Shown here: one piece after another, positions 1 to 9,339 of the stretch | How positions within the stretch are numbered: the first letter of the stretch is position 1 | How the letters are laid out: each line of letters starts with the position of its first letter | DNA from: a virus | Direction: 5' to 3' (one strand) | DNA: 31,222 bases | IMG/VR virus record: IMGVR_UViG_3300015360_000133 | Span: 1 to 31,222 of that record | The notes under the pieces: model-generated | Told to the model about the DNA's origin: nothing | Database searches by the model: none | What the model saw: only the letters and a program-made list of their open reading frames with translations | Program-made: the position numbers and the translations under genes

Positions 1-1786
1 AACCAGCGGGTAGGTCGATGTTAGCTGCAACGGCATTGGCGGCCCCTGAGAAAGCCATGCGGGCATGAATCTGCATAGAGTCACCGACGCGTCGCCACAC
101 TCCGGTGTAAGTCGTATTTGTATTGAAAAGCCCAGTCGGAGTGTACGCTACCCAAGGTGTAATTATCGCGCCCGGAACTGTTTGATTAGGACTAACGCTT
201 AAATCAATAACATCAATATCCCACGCCGCCGCAGTCGTGCTCGCGACGTGAAAGATTAGGCGATAATCATTGTTCGCGCTGTTTGGGTAAAACACGCCAG
301 TGTACAGAGTTGTGCTTGTGCTTGCTGCAACAGAGCCATCGCCCGTAAGTGAAGTGACGTTTAGAAGTGTCGCGCCATCGCGGTCATAAACAAACATGCG
401 AACATCGTTGTTCACATAACCCGCTGAAGTTTTATAACGAAACGAAACTACGACGGGCTTAGCTCCTTCATAGTCCGCACGGTCAAGCGTGAAGTCATAA
501 CTCCACCCCTCGCCTTGCTCGTTAACCGCAGTTTTGGACAAGCGTTGCGAACTCGTGCCTCGAAGTGGAGTCGTCGTATTTAAAGCAGCCGCCGTTAAAG
601 AACTTGCCCCGCCCGTGCCATCAACCGGCGTTGCTGCGACGGCGTCGGCGTAGATGTTTATGTCCGCGACCGAATCGCCGGAATAAAGGTCCTGTGCGTA
701 GTTCTTACCCCCGGCCCCGCCGGCCCCAACTTCTTGCTCCAGGCCCGAAGAAGTAAGCTTGTACACCTTGCCGTTTGTTTTGGCGTACATCTTATAGAAG
801 CCCGCCGCCGGATTAGCCGGAGTGCTCGCTTGGTCGTCAAGCACAAGCGTGTTTACGACCGGATCGGTAAAGGTTTTATTCGTGACCGTTTTAGTATTGG
901 TTTCAGTTAACAGCGCCGCGGTGTCGGTTATCCCGTGGATGGCTGTGGTGTCGGCTTCGTGCGCAGTCACGGCGCTAGCTGCGGCGACGGCAGATGCCGC
1001 GGCGTCAGTCGCATACTTCTTAGCTGAGAACTCAACCGTGTCGACCGTACCAGAAGTCTTATTGGCCCAGTCTTTGGCAGAGCCCTTGCCCGCGGTGTTG
1101 TCAACCCCTACGCCGCCGATCGCGTAAGCTCTGGATGAGTTGTCAGTGGCCGCGACAAGTCCCGTGGTCAAGGTTGCCCACTGAGAGGCGAGCGTTGCGC
1201 TGGCGCTTGAGGCCCCAGCTGATGCGGCCGAAGCCGTGGCACTTGCTTGAGCCCCTGAGATATCGGTAGACGTTGGCCAGAGCGTAGTCTCAGCCCAGCC
1301 GTCACCAGCTGCATTCGTAACTGGAACTTTGCTAACTGAGCCAACAATGGTGGCCGGAAGCTCTACGTTAAATAATGCGGTATCAACTTCCTCAGGCAGT
1401 TTGACTGAGCGGCTTAGCTCGTATTGCTGTTGCTGATCAAGCATCGTTAACGTGTCAAACGTATCCTCATGCTCACTTGCGTAGTACGTGCCCTCGTTTC
1501 GAATCTCGGTCGATTGAGTAAGGGTCTTCTTCCTGCGAAGAACGAGCGTGTGTCCAGAAGTGAGGTTTCCCGCCACGAGCGTAATTGTTCCGCCCGAGCT
1601 ATTGCCCACACCCGAAATTGTGTAATCTGTGACATTCGTGAGGACTGTCTTTACCGCTGGGTTCGCGTTTGTAACCTTGATGACCCGCAAGTCCGCCGCG
1701 ACGTCTATCCGAAACGAGAAGCTATACACCGATGTCGCGCCGTTGCCCGTGTACCTGACACTGTCTGTTGCTAAAGATAAGGACAT
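1..1786 (-). CDS. Tail fibre protein, T7 gp17-like N-terminus (3' end beyond window)
   Basis: Receptor-binding fibre attached to the tail. The gene starts with ATG at 1786, nine bases after a clear AGGAG, and stays open for 595 codons to the left edge, so its C-terminus is missing. Residues about 1-135 match the T7 gp17-type N-terminal adaptor that fixes fibres to the tail tube: a beta-rich start, then LRRKKTLTQSTE and a conserved EHEDTFDTLTMLDQQQQYE helix. Next comes an Ala/Ser-rich linker with the SAKDWANKTSGTVDTVEFSA motif common in phage fibre shafts, then the AIHGITDTAALLTETNTKT motif. A beta-sandwich-like domain (from about KNYAQDLYSGDS to WDIDVIDLSVSP) resembles carbohydrate-binding modules. 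The last visible part (YTPTGLF, GVWRRVGDSMQIHARMAFSG) looks like the start of a common C-terminal fibre domain. It lies directly after the giant ejection protein gene, as in T7 where gp17 follows gp16. The adaptor call is strong; the sugar-binding role is inferred. Confidence 0.9.
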   Translation of the reverse strand, partial: MSLSLATDSVRYTGNGATSVYSFSFRIDVAADLRVIKVTNANPAVKTVLTNVTDYTISGVGNSSGGTITLVAGNLTSGHTLVLRRKKTLTQSTEIRNEGTYYASEHEDTFDTLTMLDQQQQYELSRSVKLPEEVDTALFNVELPATIVGSVSKVPVTNAAGDGWAETTLWPTSTDISGAQASATASAASAGASSASATLASQWATLTTGLVAATDNSSRAYAIGGVGVDNTAGKGSAKDWANKTSGTVDTVEFSAKKYATDAAASAVAAASAVTAHEADTTAIHGITDTAALLTETNTKTVTNKTFTDPVVNTLVLDDQASTPANPAAGFYKMYAKTNGKVYKLTSSGLEQEVGAGGAGGKNYAQDLYSGDSVADINIYADAVAATPVDGTGGASSLTAAALNTTTPLRGTSSQRLSKTAVNEQGEGWSYDFTLDRADYEGAKPVVVSFRYKTSAGYVNNDVRMFVYDRDGATLLNVTSLTGDGSVAASTSTTLYTGVFYPNSANNDYRLIFHVASTTAAAWDIDVIDLSVSPNQTVPGAIITPWVAYTPTGLFNTNTTYTGVWRRVGDSMQIHARMAFSGAANAVAANIDLPAG

Positions 1787-1806
1787 ATCACTTCTCTCCT
1801 AATAGT

Positions 1807-4800
1807 TTAATTTTGCTTTGGCGACTTACCCGTCAGTACCCCGCGAGCCATATCGATAGGGCCCGAGGGCTCAACATTGTCAGTCATTACGTCTGTTAAA
1901 TATCCAACCGGACGCGCGAGCGGAGCCGCCGGGAATCCGCTCAGCATTCCGACTAAAGTTAGCGCATCCTTGATTGCAGCGCTCGGTTTGCCGTCACCAG
2001 AAAGGGCCCGCGGTACAGTCTTGATTGTCTTAAAGCTTCGCTCGATCATCGAGATGACCGGGCTCACCGTGATCTTGTCGTCAAAGGGCTTGTCATTAAC
2101 GGCGTTAAGGAGTCCGGTCGCAACAGATCCGCCTGGAATCATGGCCGTAAGGAAGCGCATTTGGCTGCCGAACATTACATCCCACGCGTCGTCGAGATAC
2201 TCCCCGTCGTCGTCTTCATCAAAGGCCCCGCCCATAGTTCGAGCAATGAGTGAACCTAATATCGCAGGCGCTGCGACTATGCAGACGTATGCATAAAATG
2301 CACGAGAGGCTCCCTGTTTTAGTCCAAGCTCGCGAGCAATTGAGAACTCAGTCGTAAGTAAATTCACCTGTGTGTTGAAGTAACCGGCAAACATTGTGAA
2401 GAGTCGCTCAAAACCAGAGCCCGCTTCCATGCGAGAGAGGTCCTCAGGGTTCATCCCCATCTGAGTCTCTCTGACCGTAGCGTCGGCAGATCTTACCGAC
2501 TCGCGCTCACTTAAACCCTGCTCAACTGCGTAGTCATATGCACCCGTCCAAGTCACAATTTCCATTACGTTTTGAGTGGCGACTTGAAAGATGTAGCCGT
2601 GCTTTGTGACGAACTCTTTCGCCTTATCGTATGCGTTCGGATTTAAGATCATGTCGTTAATCTCGGACTGAATATCAAAGCTCTGCTTGCCGATTCTAGT
2701 CTTCATGAAGTCTGACTTTTCAGTCACATGCTCGGCCATCAGCCCAGGCTTTCGAACATAGTTAAACTGCGCTCGCATTAAAATTCTTGGGGGAACCCGA
2801 ACTGATGCTGGCGAAATGCCCGTTAAGTTCTGGACCGAGTTGATTACATTTAAAACCATAAGCTGAAGCCCAGCGCGCTTCCTGAGTGTACTCGCCAGAC
2901 GGTCAAAGGCTTTGCCACCGCGGCCTTGCGAGGGAGTGTTGATGGCCTGCTGAGCCGTACGTTTAAGCCATGGCACCAACATGTCCGAGCCAACGCTTGG
3001 ATCAAAGGCCGAGAGCTGGGTTCGAAAGTCCTTGTCCATTACAATATGGCTTACGTCTTTTACTGTGGGCTCAATGTGAATGAACCTTAAGACCTTGTCG
3101 ATATGGCTTTGAACCATGTTGAGGTTCATTACCAACGGAACCGTGTAACCGTCGACTCGAGACTTAGTGAACCCTCGCCCGGTCGTTGGGAACATCATTG
3201 CGTTTTGTAAAGCCTCAAGCTGGTTCTGGTCATTTCTTAGAGCTGCGTCCTCAACGAGTAGCTGATCAGCCATGGCCGGAACATAGCCCCCCCGGTAAGT
3301 ACCAAAGGGAGTCTGAAATTCATTGGCCGTGATCTCGTTAAAGTAAAAGCCGTACATGCGCTTGTGCGCCTTTTGGGCGGGAGCTTTTAGAGTCTCGAGC
3401 AGATCCCACGTACTTTGCAAGAAGTCCATGTCAGGCTTTGTAAGGATTTGCTCTCTAAACATCTGCCCTAAGAATGCATCAAACCGGCTGCGGTTAAGCT
3501 CTCCAGCCTCATCGACCGCGCCCCAGTTTCTGCCCACTAATAGTTTTGTGAGATTCGAATTGTTGCCCATGTGAAGGAGCGCGCCCAAAAGCTCAGCCTT
3601 GTTTTGGAAAGTGTATCCAAGCTGCGTGGCCTCAATCTTCTTGCCATCAAGAGTGTTTGCGATGGGCTTTACGATCTCTCGGAACTTCTCTAAGGTTACA
3701 TTCTTCTCGATCCTGTATCTGGCCGTAGCCTCAAAGATCGGGTTGATAAAGTATTTCGTAAAGGGCCCGCCTCTATCACCGCGATCCATCGCCGTCGCCC
3801 AGTGCTCAACCCTTCGGACCATGGACTTTAAGCCAAGCAGATCAGCCCGAGTCTTCTCCCAGAAGGTGGCTGCCTGCTTGTACCCTGGCCGATCGCCCGC
3901 TCCGCTCTGCTCGTTTAATGCATCGATGAGCTCTTGGCGGACCATGTTGCGGTCCATCTTCTGGCCATCAATTTCAAACTGGCGCGTGGACTTCGAGAGA
4001 TCCCAAAGATTCTTTACGGCCTCGTTCATGTCGTAGAACTGATCAAAGGTCATCTGCTCGAACGTGGCATTTGATTCGGTTGCAGCAAGCACTTGGCTTG
4101 CAATCCCCTGATACATATCCGGGTCGTACTTTTGAATCTTCTCGAGGTAAAACATTGGCGGCTTCTCAGCACTTCCAAGTCCTATGCGCGCAAGGATCGC
4201 TCGTGCCGCATTGACTAGATCCATGTCGCGAGTCTTAGCTAAGTCCTCGTCCTTACGCTTAAGCTTCTTAAAATTCTCTAGAGCCTTTTCCTTGATCTCG
4301 TTAGCCCCTAAGGCCGCTCGGTATAGCTCATGATTTAAAAGCTCGCGGCGCTTAGCTTCGAATGCCTTTTGAAGATCCCCGCGAGTGAGAGCGTCGCCAG
4401 CCTCTTTGGCAGCATTGCGCTCAGCACGCATGAAGACGCTCGGACGGATCTCCGTTAATCGCTTCTGACCAATAAGAGTCTGGGCTTGCTTTCGAACTTC
4501 ACCCTCAGGTGGCACGCGGCGAACACCTTTTCGAACCACGTCCTTCAGAGTTGGCAGTTCTTCTGAGGCTAAGTATTCAAGCTCTAACCTAAGGAGCTTT
4601 GATCTCGGCTCGTTATGAACCGCATCCTGAGCCTGCTTCTTTACGGCGTCAGGATTGTTGATCAGATCCGGATAAAACTTATTCATGTGGTTATCAGTGA
4701 GCCGCTCAATGAGATCATCTTTTTTCTCAGCACGCCCAAGTTCAGCTAAGAGCTTCGCGCCATTTTCAAACCCCAGCATTTCCGCTGCGATATCTGGATG

Positions 4801-7800
4801 AAGCCCGCCCTTACCGTCCTTCTCTTTGATGCTGATCCCACGGGGCAGGGCCTTGACCATGTCCTTATCGAAGTAAGCATTCAGAGCTTCTTTTGAAAGC
4901 TTAATCTGATCAGTCTTTAGAATATCGAGCGCGCGGTAAATCGGCATAAGACCGACTTCCACCGCGATGCGGTCCCGGTTTGCTTGGCGCTGTTCCTTGT
5001 AGAACACTTCCCGTTGCTTTCGAAAATGCTCCATGAATTTATTTAAGAGTGTGTTGTATGCGTAATCCTTCGCTGCAGTCGTGGCCTTGCGATAGCGCTC
5101 GGCCTTCGCGCCCGTAAGCCCAAAGGTCTCTGGGTTCTCGCCAAAGAGCGGGGTAATGTTCTGCTCTGCTTGCGCTTGAGCGATCTCGGCTTCAGTCGCA
5201 ATCATTCGGGCGAACACGTCTTCAATCTCAGGACTTAGAGTGATTCCGTAGGGGCTAAGGGATTTATAGATATTAATCAGCCACACGCGAAACTTCGCGA
5301 ATACTTCCTGGAGCGCAGAAGTTGGAGCCTTACCCGTCATGAAGAAAGTCTCAGCCGCTTCAGCGAGCTTCTCATGTTGAGCCACGGTCATTGATTCAAC
5401 AGAATCTGCTTCAACGAAATCGAGCAGGGTTTTAGCATCCTTAAGAAATTGAGTTTGTGCTGGCGTAAGCGTTGCCGGGTCCAGGCTTCGGAAGTAATTG
5501 AAGTCGTCCCGCATCTCGAAAACGAAAGCATGCATTGATTCATGAAGAAGAGTTGAAACATCAGCCTTCGGCCCAAGTTCGATTAGTCTCTTGACCGCGT
5601 CGATCCTGAAGCGACCGCGGGCGGATTCCGCGTTCTGGCCGGCTTGAGCGAGAATCAATGCGGAATCGAGATCTTTAAATTGAGCGTTCACCGAGCGGAC
5701 CTGCTGTGGCTGGAAGACTGCGGCTACATCGATGGTCTCGGGATCTTCGCCACGGTAGCCGCTGAATGCAGGATCTTGTGTGTTCTTAAAAATTACGCCG
5801 TCGTAACCAGCTTCTTGTGCGCGCTCTAGAATCTCGCGGTAAGTTACCTCGCGATAGTCTGCGCCTTGAAAATCTACAATCAAGGGACGAACCATCTTTA
5901 AAACTGTTGGGTAAACAACCTGACCCTCAGTGCCTTCGAGGTTCTTAGAGAGCCTAGCTTTCATCTCGGAAAGTTCCGCTTTGGAATCCTTTATGCTGGC
6001 CTTTAGGTTCTTCTCTGTGTTCTCCGCAATCCGCGCCGTAAGTCTATCAACCACAGACTGAACGCTCGTAGGAGACTCGTAAAAGACATACTTTCTGTCA
6101 TCATCTTTATCGGATAAGTGGGGATTTACAATCTTCTCACCCGTTGAGCGATCGACCACATTGTAATTTCGACCGTCCGACGACAGGACCCAGTCTTTAT
6201 TTTCGAGTAGAGCTTTGCGCGCCTCGAGATATTTTGCGGTCTTCGCGTTTTCTTCAGCTACCGCGCCAGTTTTAAGATCCTTCTCCATCGACTGCAGCGA
6301 GACTTTGCGCTGCTCGATCTTATATTTTAGCCATTCAATTTTATGGGCGGCCGACTCCTGAGAGGCGGCGTAGTCTTCCATAGATTGCTTAAACTGTTTG
6401 GCAATACTTGCGCGCTCGGCACGCTCTTCCGTCGAAAGCTTTGAGGTCCACTTCGCCCCATACTTTTCCTTCATTCGTGCCTTGAATGCATCACTTGCGC
6501 GCGTGGCCTCGGCTTCTGTGCGTGCAGACCTGAGGGTGAGCGCATCGTCTGATGCCTCTGCATATTCGCTTGCCGTTACGGGAGATGATGCAAAGAAGTG
6601 GGCCATGCGCGCAGAGCCCGCTCCAGTGGAGGCGCCGAGCGTGTCGCCTGAAAATGATTCAATGTTCGCGCGCGAACCGTGGAACCATTGGTGACTTACG
6701 TCAAAGCCTGCACGTTTGGCGCGCTTTAGACGCTCGCCTTTAATCGTTGGAACGTCCTCAGATCCACTAATGACTTCGCGGTGATATCCGTCATCTGAGA
6801 ATTCGAGGTTAAGCTCTTTACCAGTAGCCTCCTCAATTGCTTGCTTGATGCTTTCTGCGGAGGTTTTTTGAGTTCCTTCGCGCACAGCGCCCTGGAAGAA
6901 GGCGTCGCCCTTTTGGACGGTTTTGACATCCCGCTTAAAATCGTCTATATTTACAGATTGAGGCCTTGCCTCGCCCGCTGCCTCGGTCCCAATTTCGGTT
7001 TGGTGAGCTCCGGCAGTGGGAGTTTCTTTCTCGATCGCAAACTTATCATAGAACAATTTGCCGTTAGACTCGCGCGCTACAATCTTGACGACGTACTCTT
7101 TTGTCGGCGTAGACATTGGAGCATAGAAGATTCTCAGTTTGTTGTCGTGGCCGGTGCTGTCTTCTTCTGTTCTTGAATAAACGGCAGACGCAATCAGCTT
7201 ATCCAGGTTGGCTAACGCCAATCGGTTACCGTCTGAGGCGAGCGTTGAACTCGCTTTACCCAAACCCCGGCGCTTTACCTCTATGGTCCATCCCGTATGG
7301 GAGTTGACAAAACTTTTGCCAGTGAACTGAGCTTTAGCTCCATCGCGAACTTGGGCCATGTCGCCGACTGCGTCTTCAACATGTACGACAGGAACCTGAT
7401 CAGGATAAGGAATCTCGGTTTGAAATGGTCGATCCTCACTACCCTGCTCGAAGCTCTGCGAATCGCTAGGCGCATCAGGGCTCATCTCCTGAAACGGGAG
7501 CGGGTTATTCTCAAAGAACTCTCTCTGGTTTTCGCCCCGAAGATTGGCCCTGACTTCGTTGCGGCCGGATTGCATTTCGGCAAATGCTTCGATCTGTTTT
7601 TGGGAAATATTCATCTGCTGGCCGGTAAAGCCTGACTGCTGTATCACTTGAGTTAGCTGCTCGATGATTCGGCTCTTAACCCCTTCGCGCTCTGAAGGCT
7701 CCGCTTGAACGGGCTCGGCTTCACTAGCCTTTAAAGCTTCAGCCTCAATGGCTTGAGCTTCTTCTTGTTTTAAGATCTTAATTTCGTTTACGGACTGACC

Positions 7801-9339
7801 CTCAGGGCTAAAGCGAATGTCGTCAGCTAGGCCCTGATAGTGGGCAGTTCCTGCAACCTTATGAGCCCATGTAGCTAGAGGGACCTTGATGTCGCCGCCT
7901 GTTTCCTTTGCCTCGTTGTACGCTTCAAGCACGCCGATCTCTTGCATGGCGGCCGTAGGGCTAACCTTGGCACTTTGAAAGTAGGCGTCCATGCGCTCAA
8001 CGGGGATGTAGATATTCTCAACAGGCCCGCCCTGAACTAGCTGCTCCACATATTTACGCTGAGATTCCGGTAAGCGCTTACGAAGCTTCGTAGCTTCGAG
8101 GTTTTCTTCCATGGACAGATAGAAGTTCTTCACCTGTTGCGCTCGGTGTGCGCCCGCCTGGTGATTTAAAGCAGCAGCCGGTGCGGTCATCCCGCCACCC
8201 GAAGCTGCGCCAATTAAGCCAGCGTTGATCGCGCGCTCGCCCATGCCGGTCATCGCATCGGGATTAACGCCAGTTATATAGTCAGTCGAATCTTGAGCGA
8301 CACTCGTAAGGCCTTCTTCTGTGGCCTCGCCAAGGATGCTTTGCGTGAGTGTCTTCATGTAGGCGCCAACGACTTCCTTAGAAATCTGTTTGCCATACTG
8401 TTTGGATAGGGCCTTCTCCCAAGTCTTTAGGAACCCGAGAGTACCCAAGGACTCAAAGCCCGCCTCGAAGGCGCCCGTCGCGAGTGCGTTAGGTAAACCA
8501 ATTGTTGGATCAATACCCGCCTTTAGGTTCTCAGCGTTCTTAGCCGCGGCACTTGTAGCGCCCGCTCCCGCGAGACCTGCGACACCAAAGCCCGATAAAG
8601 CGCTCGCCAGTAATAAGACTTGTTGAGGTGAGTTGGCAATGGTTTGGGCAAGTAGTGCTTTGCCTGCGCCCGAATAGTTCCCGGTCTTAATCTCTGCAAC
8701 CATGCTTTGCGAGAGCTCAGGCGCTTGATCCCGAAAGGTCTTCGCGTCCGCTTCGTACTTTTGAGTGACTGCATTGTTTTGGCCTAAGAAGGTCTGGTCC
8801 GAAGTCACACGAACGTTTCGACCAATAAGCTGATTAAGCTTATTTTGAGGCCAAGCGGCAGTATCATAAGCTAGGGCCGGAAGCTTACTAACGTCAGCAT
8901 TGAGCTGCGCCATTCCAGTTCCAACCCAATTACGAACACTTTCCATAAAGCCATGATCTTGAACCACGTCTTCAACCTTCTTCAGGCTTTGGATGTCATC
9001 TCTCGCAACGGCCGCGTTGTCAGGCTCCTGCATGAACTTCGCTAGTGCCGGGGTAGATTTAAACTCTTCTGCATAGTTCTTCGTAGTGATGACTTTTTTC
9101 TGAAGCTCATCAAAGTTCTGCTCGACAAATCTAGCTGGAAGGTTCTGTTGTTCTGAAAGCTTTAAAACTTCAGCGTGACGGTCTGGATCTCGATCAGCGG
9201 CAACGAACATGGACTGCTTAAGCTGAGCGCTATTGTCTATGTCCTCTTCTTCAAACACCTGATCATAGACATTCTTAGGAGCGAGGTCCCGTGTAGGCGT
9301 TGCCTCATCTTCATTATCAATGAAGTCGTATTTATCCAC
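1807..9339 (-). CDS. Giant polyvalent protein (2510 aa), gp16-position ejection protein with ART-like and zincin-like domains
   Basis: It occupies the place of the T7 gp16 internal virion protein, between a gp15-like gene and the fibre, so it is probably packaged and ejected with the DNA. Start is GTG at 9339, overlapping the previous stop by 8 bases. Visible parts: an acidic N-terminus with a VAADRDPDRHAEVLKLSEQ stretch typical of phage polyvalent proteins; hydrophobic Ala/Gly-rich segments near 220-265 and 365-390; a large polyvalent protein-associated domain 3 (LPD3)-like segment near 675-770; an ADP-ribosyltransferase (ART)-like domain with WFHGS near 885-889, HFFASSPVTASEYA near 914-927 and YDGVIFKN...VAAVFQPQQVRSVN near 1179-1218, its halves separated by a charged helical insert; an HESMH zincin motif near 1266-1270; a long helical second half; and a hydrophobic segment near 2347-2371 followed by DEDDDGEYLDD. 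I saw no lytic transglycosylase signature of T7 gp16. Domain names are motif recognition only; enzymatic activity is unproven. Confidence 0.85.
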   Translation of the reverse strand: MDKYDFIDNEDEATPTRDLAPKNVYDQVFEEEDIDNSAQLKQSMFVAADRDPDRHAEVLKLSEQQNLPARFVEQNFDELQKKVITTKNYAEEFKSTPALAKFMQEPDNAAVARDDIQSLKKVEDVVQDHGFMESVRNWVGTGMAQLNADVSKLPALAYDTAAWPQNKLNQLIGRNVRVTSDQTFLGQNNAVTQKYEADAKTFRDQAPELSQSMVAEIKTGNYSGAGKALLAQTIANSPQQVLLLASALSGFGVAGLAGAGATSAAAKNAENLKAGIDPTIGLPNALATGAFEAGFESLGTLGFLKTWEKALSKQYGKQISKEVVGAYMKTLTQSILGEATEEGLTSVAQDSTDYITGVNPDAMTGMGERAINAGLIGAASGGGMTAPAAALNHQAGAHRAQQVKNFYLSMEENLEATKLRKRLPESQRKYVEQLVQGGPVENIYIPVERMDAYFQSAKVSPTAAMQEIGVLEAYNEAKETGGDIKVPLATWAHKVAGTAHYQGLADDIRFSPEGQSVNEIKILKQEEAQAIEAEALKASEAEPVQAEPSEREGVKSRIIEQLTQVIQQSGFTGQQMNISQKQIEAFAEMQSGRNEVRANLRGENQREFFENNPLPFQEMSPDAPSDSQSFEQGSEDRPFQTEIPYPDQVPVVHVEDAVGDMAQVRDGAKAQFTGKSFVNSHTGWTIEVKRRGLGKASSTLASDGNRLALANLDKLIASAVYSRTEEDSTGHDNKLRIFYAPMSTPTKEYVVKIVARESNGKLFYDKFAIEKETPTAGAHQTEIGTEAAGEARPQSVNIDDFKRDVKTVQKGDAFFQGAVREGTQKTSAESIKQAIEEATGKELNLEFSDDGYHREVISGSEDVPTIKGERLKRAKRAGFDVSHQWFHGSRANIESFSGDTLGASTGAGSARMAHFFASSPVTASEYAEASDDALTLRSARTEAEATRASDAFKARMKEKYGAKWTSKLSTEERAERASIAKQFKQSMEDYAASQESAAHKIEWLKYKIEQRKVSLQSMEKDLKTGAVAEENAKTAKYLEARKALLENKDWVLSSDGRNYNVVDRSTGEKIVNPHLSDKDDDRKYVFYESPTSVQSVVDRLTARIAENTEKNLKASIKDSKAELSEMKARLSKNLEGTEGQVVYPTVLKMVRPLIVDFQGADYREVTYREILERAQEAGYDGVIFKNTQDPAFSGYRGEDPETIDVAAVFQPQQVRSVNAQFKDLDSALILAQAGQNAESARGRFRIDAVKRLIELGPKADVSTLLHESMHAFVFEMRDDFNYFRSLDPATLTPAQTQFLKDAKTLLDFVEADSVESMTVAQHEKLAEAAETFFMTGKAPTSALQEVFAKFRVWLINIYKSLSPYGITLSPEIEDVFARMIATEAEIAQAQAEQNITPLFGENPETFGLTGAKAERYRKATTAAKDYAYNTLLNKFMEHFRKQREVFYKEQRQANRDRIAVEVGLMPIYRALDILKTDQIKLSKEALNAYFDKDMVKALPRGISIKEKDGKGGLHPDIAAEMLGFENGAKLLAELGRAEKKDDLIERLTDNHMNKFYPDLINNPDAVKKQAQDAVHNEPRSKLLRLELEYLASEELPTLKDVVRKGVRRVPPEGEVRKQAQTLIGQKRLTEIRPSVFMRAERNAAKEAGDALTRGDLQKAFEAKRRELLNHELYRAALGANEIKEKALENFKKLKRKDEDLAKTRDMDLVNAARAILARIGLGSAEKPPMFYLEKIQKYDPDMYQGIASQVLAATESNATFEQMTFDQFYDMNEAVKNLWDLSKSTRQFEIDGQKMDRNMVRQELIDALNEQSGAGDRPGYKQAATFWEKTRADLLGLKSMVRRVEHWATAMDRGDRGGPFTKYFINPIFEATARYRIEKNVTLEKFREIVKPIANTLDGKKIEATQLGYTFQNKAELLGALLHMGNNSNLTKLLVGRNWGAVDEAGELNRSRFDAFLGQMFREQILTKPDMDFLQSTWDLLETLKAPAQKAHKRMYGFYFNEITANEFQTPFGTYRGGYVPAMADQLLVEDAALRNDQNQLEALQNAMMFPTTGRGFTKSRVDGYTVPLVMNLNMVQSHIDKVLRFIHIEPTVKDVSHIVMDKDFRTQLSAFDPSVGSDMLVPWLKRTAQQAINTPSQGRGGKAFDRLASTLRKRAGLQLMVLNVINSVQNLTGISPASVRVPPRILMRAQFNYVRKPGLMAEHVTEKSDFMKTRIGKQSFDIQSEINDMILNPNAYDKAKEFVTKHGYIFQVATQNVMEIVTWTGAYDYAVEQGLSERESVRSADATVRETQMGMNPEDLSRMEAGSGFERLFTMFAGYFNTQVNLLTTEFSIARELGLKQGASRAFYAYVCIVAAPAILGSLIARTMGGAFDEDDDGEYLDDAWDVMFGSQMRFLTAMIPGGSVATGLLNAVNDKPFDDKITVSPVISMIERSFKTIKTVPRALSGDGKPSAAIKDALTLVGMLSGFPAAPLARPVGYLTDVMTDNVEPSGPIDMARGVLTGKSPKQN

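Noticed and set aside
1469-1774. Plus-strand frame of 101 codons opposite the tail fibre
   Set aside because: The minus strand encodes a well-recognised gp17-type adaptor across the same bases.
3599-4036. Plus-strand 145-codon open frame opposite the polyvalent gene
   Set aside because: Lies antisense to a long gene with clear domain structure; no ribosome-binding site or recognisable motif.
1807-9339. Lytic transglycosylase domain in the giant protein, as expected for a gp16 homologue
   Set aside because: I did not see the catalytic Glu context or the conserved GxMQ/ALAxxESxF motifs in any part of the protein.
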